Part shown: positions 11,501 through 20,500 of the stretch, one piece after another | How positions within the stretch are numbered: position 1 is the first letter of the stretch | Layout: the number at the start of each line of letters is the position of its first letter | Assembly (NCBI RefSeq): GCF_900496995.4 | Contig: NC_044027.1 | Coordinates: 17,632,743 to 17,696,742 of the forward strand | Reading direction: 5' to 3' | Length of the DNA: 64,000 nucleotides | Source: Aquila chrysaetos chrysaetos | Lineage: Eukaryota; Chordata; Aves; Accipitriformes; Accipitridae | Position numbers and translations under genes: made by a program | The notes under the pieces: model-generated | What the model was told of the DNA's origin: nothing | What the model saw: the letters and a program-made list of their open reading frames with translations, nothing else | Databases searched by the model: none

Positions 11501-12865
11501 GGTCATCATGATATCAGCTATAGGAACATCAGGTATGCAGGTGTTCCTGCACTGAGATGCAAATCTCTACTGTCACCAGCCTAACATCCTTCAGAAGTGC
11601 TAAGAAAACTTTTGAAAGAGTATCAGTGAGAGATTCTGTTTGTGTTGGTACTGTGGTTTTCTTGTTACAGGTTATATTTGATTTGACCCGTGAGTTGCTA
11701 CGTGCAGAATATCAAGTGACTGCAAATCCAAATACATTTCCATGGATGAAAGAAAATTTGGGATCTTGCTGTTCCAGGCGTCTTTGCAGGAGAACAGATG
11801 TCAGTGAGGTCAAGGTACATTCTGGAAATGGAAAGTGTACAATAACAAGAGTCAGTGAAGAGAGCAGATATTGCAATGGCAAAAAGACAAAAATGTGAAA
11901 TTTGGAAGGATTATGGCAGTGTAACTGAGGTGATTAGAGAAGAAAATAGCATTGCTCTGAAATGCTTGAATAAACATAGACTGAGCTGATTAGTCTAAAT
12001 ATTCCAAGCGTATGGAGTTCTGTAGAGGAATGGGAATTGGGCTTCTAAATCTCCCTGGTCATGACTATCTTGGGTGTAACCTCTAAAGTAATCTTACGTT
12101 TAAAATGTGTTGTAAATATTTGTTGGCCAGTATGGATCAACTGCTTCTAGATCAGTTCCCTAAAATTTGGAATGTTTCTGGATGTAAAGCTGGATCTTCA
12201 TACTAGCACCTGTCACTCATTTGCAACCTTCACAGTGACAGAGTTCCTATGAGAAGAATTCTTTTTGGCCTTTCTTATTTTGTAGACGTTTGTTCAGGGT
12301 GAAATTATTAAAATAATGAACCTGGAAAAGAATGACTTAGAAATGAAAAGGAAATTCCTTAATATGACCAAGTATGGAAACTGTAAGAGAGACAGAGTGG
12401 ACCTTATGCTGGTAAGCAGACTTCCAAATGGACATTTGTTTACTTTCTCTAGGTTTAAACTAGAAATTCTCATGCTTTTGTGAGAATCATGTTTACTTAA
12501 AATAACTTCAGAACTTCAAGTTATTGCCTTCCTTTTCAGTATACTTGCAATAATAATCCAGTATTTCCAGTTCTTGCAAGTGGTTTAAATAAATTAAATT
12601 AGCAATGCATATATAAAGTAGCTGGATTAGGTACAGTGTCTTAGTACCTTTCAGAACTGACCATGCTCTTATTCTTGAAGTAAACATGCATATATCCATG
12701 TTATTTCAGATTCAGGAGCTCCGCAAAGAAGAATCTTGGTGGACTTACTATGATGATGATGAATTAACTGTGAAGATGAAAATGACTGAAGACATATTTG
12801 ATAGCTTGATCCTTGATACAATCAGAGTTCTTAATATGATTTATCTGAGAAAAGCCTGTGATTAA
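2667..12865 (+). CDS. CCDC187: CEP350-family CAP-Gly protein, probable CCDC187 orthologue (3' part, 11 visible coding exons)
   Basis: Coding exons are 2667-2851, 3414-3526, 4056-4224, 5180-about 5430 (donor unresolved), 5563-5690, 6275-6354, 6819-9715, 10643-10984, 11671-11814, 12286-12411 and 12710-12865. Apart from the one unresolved donor, every junction keeps one open frame. The protein has a long acidic Ser-rich region with DLPPPP-like motifs, a CAP-Gly domain (8681-8890) and a C-terminal region ending in KRDRVDLMLIQEL and YYDDDELTVKMK segments, which resembles the C-terminus of centrosomal CEP350. CEP350 anchors microtubules at centrosomes through CAP-Gly; a microtubule or centriole role here is inferred only from family. 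The sequence is too divergent from human CEP350 for an avian CEP350, which should be highly conserved. The neighbours QSOX2 and LHX3 point to the 9q34-type paralogue CCDC187. The start is outside the window. The paralogue assignment is likely; family membership is near certain. Confidence 0.78.
3414..3526 (+). CDS. CCDC187: CCDC187-like coding exon B
   Basis: The acceptor is TACCTTTCAG and the donor CTG|GTAAGG. The exon ends on a codon boundary, matching phase 0 at 4056. The peptide contains EFNAQDHVLLPLEHANSARM followed by a PIPTPITREGRK segment. Confidence 0.75.
4056..4224 (+). CDS. CCDC187: CCDC187-like coding exon C
   Basis: The acceptor is CATTCTAG and the donor CTG|GTAAAT. The exon opens in phase 0 (ESVLEGKALISNPK) and leaves one base, which with GT at 5180 makes Gly. 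It contains a Leu/Cys-rich stretch (LEMLSTLCNLCLVQAENTL) that could be helical. Confidence 0.75.
4626..4660 (+). other. Perfect 12-base inverted repeat in a CCDC187-like intron
   Basis: ATAAAACTGGCT (4626-4637) and AGCCAGTTTTAT (4649-4660) are exact reverse complements around an 11-base AT-rich loop. No function is known. Confidence 0.8.
5180..5430 (+). CDS. CCDC187: CCDC187-like coding exon D, 3' boundary uncertain
   Basis: The acceptor GTATTTCAG is good and the entry phase matches the previous exon. The first roughly 35 codons look coding: an acidic and basic helical segment starting GDATSSLEDLEKESLIVEKA. After about 5285 the translation turns hydrophobic and intron-like. GT sites that would keep frame with 5563 occur after 5226, 5334, 5394, 5430 and 5433, and all are weak. 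The end given is the last A-rich candidate (GAA|GTTGTA) and is a placeholder. Confidence 0.45.
5518..5545 (+). repeat. T28 homopolymer before a CCDC187-like exon
   Basis: An unbroken run of 28 T precedes the acceptor at 5562 by about 17 bases, effectively forming its polypyrimidine tract. Confidence 0.9.
5563..5690 (+). CDS. CCDC187: CCDC187-like coding exon E, acidic segment
   Basis: The exon follows a 28-base T run and a CTCTGCAG acceptor; the donor is CAGAG|GTACTG. It encodes AGKRKKALSDDDEDEERR, then a basic WLRKERSSEEQR stretch. Its two leftover bases (AG) join A at 6275 to give Arg, fixing the frame. Confidence 0.75.
5881..6082 (+). repeat. Complementary C16 and G20 homopolymers
   Basis: C16 at 5881-5896 (followed by A11) and G20 at 6063-6082 lie 166 bases apart in one intron. 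They could pair in the transcript, or fold separately as an i-motif and a quadruplex. Confidence 0.9.
6275..6354 (+). CDS. CCDC187: CCDC187-like coding exon F
   Basis: The acceptor is TGTATTTTCAG and the donor GAAG|GTAAGA. It encodes FSTDSEGKLEITHIDEKAHT and continues into Val at the split codon with 6819. Phases on both sides agree. Confidence 0.8.
6819..9715 (+). CDS. CCDC187: CCDC187-like giant exon with disordered acidic region and CAP-Gly domain
   Basis: About 965 codons are open from the TTCCAG acceptor at 6818 to the strong donor CCA|GTAAGT after 9715. That donor leaves phase 0, exactly what the exon at 10643 needs. The open frame continues to 10132 only as intron read-through. The N-terminal two thirds is Ser/Asp/Glu/Lys-rich and probably disordered. 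Around 8060-8400 are repeated acidic-proline motifs (EDLPPPPLG, MDDFPSPPEQ, MDALPPLPDN), as seen in CEP350. The CAP-Gly domain follows at 8681-8890, then a Lys/Glu-rich segment. A single exon of this size is unusual and explains most of the visible coding capacity. Confidence 0.88.
8681..8890 (+). other. CCDC187: CAP-Gly domain coding segment
   Basis: The translation runs from FEIGDRVLV through PGTLMFKGRTYF, GHWAGVALDKAEG, NAGTYKGVKYFEC and CGIFVRPDEISHL. The GDRV start, the W-x-G-V-x-L-D segment, the glycine turn, the YF-x-C strand and the GIFV strand are the CAP-Gly hallmarks. The usual G-K-N-D-G groove motif, which contacts C-terminal EEY/F tails, reads G-D-N-A-G here. Binding to tubulin tails may therefore be altered. 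Confidence 0.9.
10643..10984 (+). CDS. CCDC187: CCDC187-like C-terminal coding exon G
   Basis: The acceptor is CTCTACTGAAG and the donor ATCAG|GTATTT; 114 whole codons. The exon opens FLIEILDAGVFGSSEDFDQP and includes WKKSVEVSLVIPHNSSYVKK and AVEELW. These align in style with the CEP350 C-terminus, where EVxxLVxxAxEELW is conserved. Confidence 0.88.
11671..11814 (+). CDS. CCDC187: CCDC187-like C-terminal coding exon H
   Basis: The acceptor is CTTGTTACAG and the donor CAAG|GTACAT; 48 whole codons. It encodes VIFDLTRELLRAEY, then PWMKENLGS, like the CEP350 pattern (A)VFDLTKEIFEE...PVWMKP. Confidence 0.9.
12286..12411 (+). CDS. CCDC187: CCDC187-like C-terminal coding exon I
   Basis: The acceptor is TTATTTTGTAG and the donor CTG|GTAAGC; 42 whole codons. 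It encodes TFVQGEIIKIMNLEKND and ends in KRDRVDLML, matching the KKRDRVDHIL block of CEP350. Confidence 0.9.
12710..12865 (+). CDS. CCDC187: CCDC187-like terminal coding exon J with stop
   Basis: The acceptor is GTTATTTCAG. Translation IQELRKEESWWTYYDDDELT continues to a TAA at 12863-12865. The QEL..EE..W..YD.DEL.VKM pattern is the most conserved part of the CEP350-family tail. Confidence 0.92.
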   Translation: MQELRKEESWWTYYDDDELTVKMKMTEDIFDSLILDTIRVLNMIYLRKACD

Positions 12866-14300
12866 AAGTTTTCCCTAAAAGGCCCTAATGGAGGAATTTT
12901 AAGCTCTGATTTTTTTAGGCAAGAAATGCATCATTTAAGAATTTTAATTCTGAACTTGTACCCAATAACACTGTGGCCTTGGCCTAATTTGTATGTTCAT
13001 GTTTACAATGAAAGGATGTAAGCAGAGACTTAATCAGATAGAGAAATATAACACAAAATATTCTCCTTGTGTTTTGTGCTTTGGGAATGCTCAGTAAGAT
13101 CAATGGTCGTTTTAGACTGATGTCACACAGAATGTAAAGGGTGGAAATTTTATTCTTGTCTGTTGGGTTTTTTTTGGTCAAGATAGCACTTTATTCACTT
13201 ATGCATTTTTAAGAGCACAACATGTTTTAAAATTGTATACAAGTCAATACAAACAGGGTTCAAAACCATTCTATGTGTAAATTATTTTATTCTCTGTTAT
13301 CATGTTCAGGTTGTGAATGATAAGTGAATCATTTTGAAAATAACATTCAGAAAATCGTAGGTGACTCTCTTAAGAATGTAAATGTGCAGACAGAATTAAA
13401 TCTAGAAATTGAATTGTGGACCTCTGTAGTTTGGAATAAACTCCCCTGTCTGGAACAAGTCTAAAACCTTTCCTGATGGGTACAGCAAAGTTAAAGGTGA
13501 CTGTGTGCCTTTTTTTTTAAAAATTTTTTTAATATGCTGTGCAACTGCTTAAAAGTAGCCTGGAGATGGCTTCAGAGATGTGGCATATGGAATGATTGTG
13601 CCCTAGCAGGAGCTAGAGTCAGACATTCAGCTGTAATGTCTATAACTGTATGTAAATGAGACAAATACTGATGTAATGCACTTTAAATGGGATACTTTTC
13701 TATCAGTAACTCCAATTTCTGAAAACTAAATATGTGCATGTGAATTGCATGATAAATAACCTAACCACGAGCCCTTTGCATTCTTACAACATCTAAACAT
13801 AGGGTGCTGAGTATGTACTTTAATTGGCAAAAGAGAGCAAATCAATAATCCTACTCTTTTGTATTGGCAAAATTGGAAAAAATCAAGATTTTTAACAAGG
13901 AAATAGAAGCATTCCCTGAGCATGGTAATTGTTCACTATGTATATTGCTGTGGTCCAACCTATTTTGCATTGAGAAGACCAATGATACTTTATTTTTTAG
14001 GGGTTTTTTTAAGTAAATACTGTGCAAATATTTCTTACTGGAATTCAGAAACTGTTCATTACAGTAGATCTGATTTATTCAAATCCCATTCATTCGGGGT
14101 GTCTTTCAAATAAAAAGAAAAGCAGGACAATCAAGTATAAACTATATATAAACTTATATTTTAAATAACAATATTTACAATCTGCTTTTGGTTGGAAAAA
14201 TAGAAATACATTTAATGTTTCTATTTTTAAATACTGATGGCTTAACTGTTTTCATACTGAATTGTTTGTTTTCTGAATAAACAAAATAAACCCCCTGTAT
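12866..14300 (+). other. CCDC187: Probable 3' UTR of the CCDC187-like gene
   Basis: AT-rich sequence without coding character follows the stop codon. AATAAA hexamers lie at 13435-13440, 14276-14281 and 14285-14290. The paired late signals make an end near 14,300 plausible, and the earlier one could give a shorter form. The true cleavage site needs transcript data. Confidence 0.5.
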
Positions 14301-16380
14301 CTCATTTTTATTCCTTTTACTGAAATTGATTAGAGTTGCAGATTATACTGGACACACTGCTGTTCTCATTAGCGAATGGGAGTAGTTTTGCAGACAGCTC
14401 CTGGTGATGTTAAAAAGCCCTATCCTGCTAGTTGCCATATGAACAGAAATAAAAAGGCAACTTCTGCCCCAAGTGCATTAACTGTTGATCTTATCCTATA
14501 AACTATTTTCATGTCCCTAGTGGTACATATTCTTAAGTCTCTGACTTTGATCCTCATTGATTAATTAATCCAAATAAGTTATTTGTTCTAAGATTAATGT
14601 TTTCTTGTTGTCAGTTTATAGTAGAATTTAACTCAATTTTTTTTCCCTGGACTTATAGACAAATTGTTGGATACAATGATAAATCTATATATTGAAGCAC
14701 TACAGTTTTTCAGTTTATTGTCACCATGGTTTTGCAGCAGCAGCAGGTTTCTTGTGTTCAGAATGAAAGCTATTAAAAATATCACTTACGAATAGTGATA
14801 GTGAATGAATAGTTGAAGGACTCATTTTATTCAGACTGGTGCCTTATGTTATGCTATATGTTACACCTGAGGAAGATAACCATTATATTTGCAATTAGGT
14901 TTGTGAGTGAACCCTTGCAAGATGCTATATACAGAAGGACATAGCTGTAAAGTAACTACTGCTGATGAGAATAAAAAGTGTATACACAGAACATGTCAGA
15001 CATATTTAATATCCCCCACCATTCTGTGTTCAAAACCTTAGATTCTGGCACCCAGATATATTGACCTGTTCAGTCAGTGGCAAGACTTCAATATCAAGAT
15101 TACTCTCCTTCAAGGTCTAATATTTTGTTTGCCTTGGTTTTGATCAATATTAACCTCCTGGGTCAATAAATCTTGATACTAGCCTCAAGAGGAGTCATTA
15201 TCTTTCATAGAAAATGATTATTTCTCAGTTAAACCCTACATTTAATTTTCCTGTAATCCATCTCTTTCATCTTCATACATTTAACAATTCTTCTGAATAA
15301 AATGCACTTTAAAATATCTTAGGCACTGCAGATTTTTAAAATCCTAATTAGCAGCTGCCACAAGATTTTCTCAATTCTTTGAAGCAGTTGGACTCTGCTA
15401 TTGTAACCATCTAATTTTGTTGCTTACAGTACCCAGGAAAAATAGAGACAGAAAATCCCTCAGCTAGGATGTGATACAAGCAACCACATAACTGATAGCT
15501 GTGGATATGGATGCAAAAGATATGTGACTGAACCACTTCAGATATTAACAGTCAAGAAAAGAGAGGATCAGGCAAAAATAAAGGCAAAGGTGGCAGAATC
15601 TGTTACTCAGTTCTCAGAAGAGAGGCTTTTTACTGTATATAAGATTCCCACCCTTGTACTGCCTGTGCATTACTGGCCAGAAACAATGATAAACTAGATT
15701 CTAACCTCTGAATTTACACCGGTGGGCCTGAAGTAAGTATTTGGACCCACTTGTTTCCCACTTGCTCTTGAAGGATTAAAAGAAGTGTTTGTGAGTAACA
15801 GAAGCAAGAATTATCTTTTCGGGGACCTCAGTCTTTCATGATCTGAGTTTTAAACTCCTCTGAAGTCATCCTCTGGGGACGTTTTCGCATTGGTTTTCTG
15901 CCTCTGTTATGAAAATTCTTGAGCCTGTACTTACAAATGAAAAGGAGACTTTCATACTGTGGCTACAGCTATAAAAGGTGCTAAAATCCACTACTAGTGC
16001 ACAACCAATCCGAATTTACTAAAAGGACAGAGTTTCTAACATCCTCTTCAGAGCTCGCAGCGTCCTACGTGCAGCCTTTCATCGCATCTTCAGTTTTGAG
16101 GAGAAACGGCTCTCTCCCGCCGAGTGATGTACTTTGGGATCAAACACTTCTTGACCCAAAGGCTTGCGCTATTTTGATCTCTTCTCAGCGAGAAGCTTCG
16201 TGAAGTTGAAACTTCTGTTTCTATAGCAGATTGCCCCATAAAATCGTCCACCAAGCTATCTCTGTTGTTTTAACCTCATTAGTTTTACTTTTTTCCTCAA
16301 GACAGTACCCCCCCCCCCCCGAGGGAAACGTGGCTCTAAACACAGCGGCAAAGGCTTTATCTGTGGTATGTCCTTGTCAC
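14301..16380. other. Intergenic stretch between CCDC187-like gene and QSOX2
   Basis: No coding pattern, RNA gene or recognisable mobile element was seen. Sequence is AT-rich until about 16,000 and then grades into the CpG island of the QSOX2 promoter. Confidence 0.6.
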
Positions 16381-16399
16381 CAGGGCTTGGTAACACACT

Positions 16400-17560
16400 T
16401 GGGCCGTGCAGGGGGAAGGAGGGAGCGACCCTACCGCCTCCCTCGCCTCGCACCTCCTGGGCTAAGGCGGGGGGGGAAGGACATGGCGGCTGGCGGTTCG
16501 TGGAGGGGGGGGCGGCTGCCAACAGGTGGGTCCCCACCCGGGGAAAGGCCGTGTCACCCTCCACGGCCGCTGTGGCGTTGGGAGCAGCGGGCGGCGCCGC
16601 CTCGCTTTCTTTGGACGGGGCGGGGGGGGAGAACCCCCGCTCCCCTCACAGGGAAACAGGGGCCGGGCCTTCCCCTCAGTCAGCCAAAGCACCGCGACGC
16701 CGCGGCGGGAAGGAGCCGGGGACGGGAGCCGGGTCCCAGCGGACGCCGCCCCGGCACTAGGCCGCGTCGCCAAGGCCGGCGCGTTGCTATGGCGCGGCCC
16801 CGCCCCGCCCCTCGCCGCGCGCCGCTGGCGTCCCAACATGGCGGCGGGCGGCGGCGGGCCGCTGGCGCTGCTGGTGCCGCTGGTGCTGCTGCTGGCGGCG
16901 GCGGCGGCGCGGTTGTACCGGGCGGGGGAGGACCCGCTGACCGTGTTGGCGGCCGGCTCGGTGCGGCGGGCGCTGCTCAACTCCTCGGCCGCCTGGGTGG
17001 TGCAGTTCTACAGCTCGTCCTGCGGCCACTGCATCGCCTTCGCCCCCACCTGGCGGGCCCTGGCGGGGGACGTCAAAGGTGAGGCGCCGCCGCCGCCGCC
17101 GCCCCCTCCGCGGCGGGCTCTGACCGGGCCCCCCGCAGCCGGGGAGCGGTCACCGCCGCCGCCCGGTTCTCCACAGCTCCGCCCGGCCTGAGGCCGGGCT
17201 GCCGCGGGCCTGACGCGCTGGCCGGGGGCCCCTCCGCCCCCGCGGCCGCCCTCGGTTCCCCGGGCCGCGGCCGCCGGTTCCCCGGTGTCGGGACCGGGAC
17301 ACCCGTGTGGGCCGCAGCGGTGCCTCGTCCTGCCTCGCCGCACGTGGTCACCCGTGGGGCAGCTGGGCTGCAGCGGGGGCCTTGGCACGCGTGGGCGGCA
17401 GCGGGGCCGCGGCCGGCCGTGTCACCCGTGGGCTTCGGCGGTGAAGCCGTGGGCGTGCTTGGTCTGCGCCGTGGTGCCTTGGCGTGCGCGGGTCGCCCCT
17501 CTTCTCGCTTCTCCGGTGGCGGGCACGTCCCTCGCCACGCTGCCGGAATGGCAGGCAGGA
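16400..17560 (+). promoter_or_regulatory. QSOX2: CpG island promoter of QSOX2
   Basis: CpG density is very high from about 16,400 to 17,560 and drops sharply on both sides. Adjacent GC boxes (CCGCCCCGCCCC) lie at 16800-16811, just upstream of the start codon at 16838. No TATA box is evident. This is the usual layout of a broadly expressed vertebrate promoter. The many overlapping long frames here come from GC-rich composition. Confidence 0.8.
16838..17078 (+). CDS. QSOX2: QSOX2 exon 1: signal peptide and CGHC site
   Basis: It encodes a hydrophobic [16 protein letters not shown] signal core, then [10 protein letters not shown] and the redox site C62-G-H-C65 (17021-17032). The residue before the site is Ser (TCC at 17018-17020) where thioredoxin-fold oxidoreductases almost always have Trp. 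The donor is AAAG|GTGAGG; one base is carried over and makes Asp81. Confidence 0.95.
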
Positions 17561-20500
17561 CGAAGCGAGGCGTAGGTGTTGGTAGCAAGTCTCCAAATTA
17601 AAGATTTCGTAGGAATCCAGGGGTAAAACATCACCGCCGCCTCTCACGCACGCCGAGCGGATTTACGGCTGCGGATTTACACGCAAGCGTCTCTGTGCCT
17701 TGCAGCGTGCAAGTGGATGCGCTGAGGCACAGGAGGTATGTTTAGGCTAAACTCTTTGAGGCAAGATCTTTATTTTCTGAATGTTTTGTAAAGAGACTAG
17801 CCTATATGAGAGGATAAACGAAAAATAAATATTGTGGTACTGGAGGGGCTGTGCATGTGTTTGATTTATATCTTGCAAATTCAATATAGCATAAATGGAC
17901 TAGAAGGGGGAAAAGGACCGCCAGGAAATAATACAAAAATCAAGCTAAGCGAGAGTCAGATCTTCAGATTTATCAAATAGTGACTTAAAAAGAAGTGGTG
18001 GCCTCCCCGGTTTATACTGAGGGAGGCCTGCGTTGCTGTGTCTTAGTCTGCTCGATTTTTCTGGCAGGCGCTGAAGTGTTTTACTCTATTTGTAGATCTA
18101 AGGAAAGGAAACAAACAGGCTCCTCAGGTATGGGTTAAATTAAATACTTCTGGTGGTGAGAAGACCGAGTTTGTAGGAAATGTTATGCTTAATATAGTGG
18201 TGTTAAAGGCTTTTAAACCACTCAATTTAGCATTTGACCCAAGAGACGTTTTCAGGATGGAGACAGCAGTTCTAATGTATTCGTATGGTTTCAGTTTGAG
18301 AGGGAGTGAAGAGCTCTGGCTTTTCTCTGGCAGCGTTGTATGTGAAAAGTGTTAGTGATTAACATGAAATGCAGGTGCAGTATTAGGTACACGTGGTTTT
18401 AGATACACAGAAATGGAGGCCTACCCAAAAATAGGTCCTGATGAACTCGTCACACGCTGAGGATTGCTGACTGATGAGCAGAAAATGAAAAACGGAGAAA
18501 CATGGAGCAGTAATGGTTTCAGAATATTTCAAATGCTCCTTACTTGCATGGGTTTTTGTTTATAAAAGCAGTATTTTTTTTCTGTTTTCTTTGCATAAGT
18601 TTGTGTAACATTTTCACCTTTTGATTTGATTTGCTTGTGGCTAAAATAGTATTAGATTTTCTTCTTTTTTTGAGGAAAAGTAAGAACAAGGTGTTTGAAT
18701 GCTGCAGTGAAGGTCATGAAGAGCCTGAACTGACCAGAGCTTTTGTCAGAATAAGACAGGGACATGTTTATATATTACTACAGCAGCATGATACCTTTGT
18801 AGGAAATATTTCTTGTAACTTGTAATGACTTCTTCAAATATATATTTTCTTTCTCATCTGGAGTCACGATAACTGCAAATGATGTTATGCACTTGTATTA
18901 CTATAACCAGTTAAAGGCCTATCTACTCTTTAATCCATTGAGCTTTTATGAAGACTTTCATTTAAAAAGTGGATTTTTATGTTTGTGGACATTGGCACTA
19001 CCAGCAAATGCAATTGGCTTCTGGTGTTGTTTGTCAGGAAAAGGTTTCTATTTTAAAGTTGGAATGAATGGATTTTAGTCGGAGACTGAGAACAGTCACA
19101 CTTTTTGTTGGTAGCTTCATCCAAAAAAAAACCCCAAAATGTTTTGCCCACTTAGGCTGTCTCAACATTTATTTTTCAAAAATATGTACTCATCTGCTAG
19201 GATATTACAGTTATCTTCGAGGATGCAGACTCATCTGCATTAGAGAACTCCTAAATCACTGTGTGGTTGTATTTGCTAATTTGGTACAGTCCAGTTAAAT
19301 TGGTGCAGCTACTTTGTCCATAAAAGGCCTGTGCTAATATACTTAATTTTTATTTCATTTCTCATTTGTTAAATCTTGGCAATATTATCATTGCAAACGT
19401 CATAGCAGAACATAATCCTCCTGAAAAATAGGAGCGGTGCTTGCTTTTGTGTAATTTACGTTTTGAGTTTGATACCTCCTCTTGTCTCAGAACAGGCTTT
19501 AAACTTAGAGTCCTTGCTGCTGCATTCCTGATCACACATTTAGTTTTATTACAGTAGTATCCAAAGTGGCCATTATAGTTAATTGTACTTTTTCTGTCTC
19601 AAAAGGTGATTGAATCTATCCACCAAAATGCCTGTGGGCTGGAATTATGTGCAATAGTTTTCTGTGTAGAAGTAAAACCCATGCAAATCCCATATATGAC
19701 AACCCTTGGTTTATATGCAGAAGCAATCCACTGCTCTGGGTTTGGAACAACTGTTCCAAATCTAGCAATTGTTCCAAATCTAGCAATAATGATTTGCTTC
19801 TAGAAATTGTTCTTTAAACACATTTTGTGGGGAGCTGCAGAAACCCTGTCATTATTCAGGAAGCAGCCTATGTGTTAAAATATGTAACTCTTAAGTAGCA
19901 CACAGGGAGAGGTTCCTTGTGATGCATCTTTTATCTCCCTGACTGAAACTTCATAATGGAAGACAACACATGGCATTGCATTTGCCTGCTGGAGGGAATA
20001 CACAAGGTTTATGCAAAGAAAGTATCTTCCTCGTAATGCAATATGACTGGTGTTTTGGTATTCTGTAGTATTTCTTAAGTGGGAGGTTTGACCAACCTGC
20101 TGGATTTCCAGTTTGTCCAATACGTTCGTGTCATTCATTGGAACTTGTTTAGCATAAACAGAAATAGTGTTGGTTAATATGATATCACTCATCTACCCCT
20201 TTCATATAGTTTGTGAGTTAGTATATCAAAAATAATAATACTAATTTCGAATTCATCAGCATTTAAAAAGAACAATCCAGGCTACAGTGCCACTGTAAAC
20301 TTACACAGTCTAGTCTGTGCACTCCAGCAACTTCTGCATCCTTTAAAAAGGAAAACCTCCTTTTAAAGCAGAAGCAAATGCTAAGCAGCGCACATCCCAG
20401 CTGGTGCTCTTTAACCCAAGTATTTAGCTAGAGATGGGTTTGCATTGTTGTGAGTAGGCTATTTGCATTAGGTTCATAGTGCTTCTATTCATTGTATGAA

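Noticed and set aside
13261-13280. CAAAACCATTCTATG as a CR1 3' end
   Set aside because: It resembles the avian CR1 tail but lacks the ATTCTATGATTCTATG repeat and upstream CR1 sequence.
16256-17647. Many long frames on both strands around the QSOX2 promoter
   Set aside because: They overlap in all frames and are Pro/Arg/Gly/Ala-rich, as expected of CpG island composition; only the exon 1 frame joins to downstream exons.
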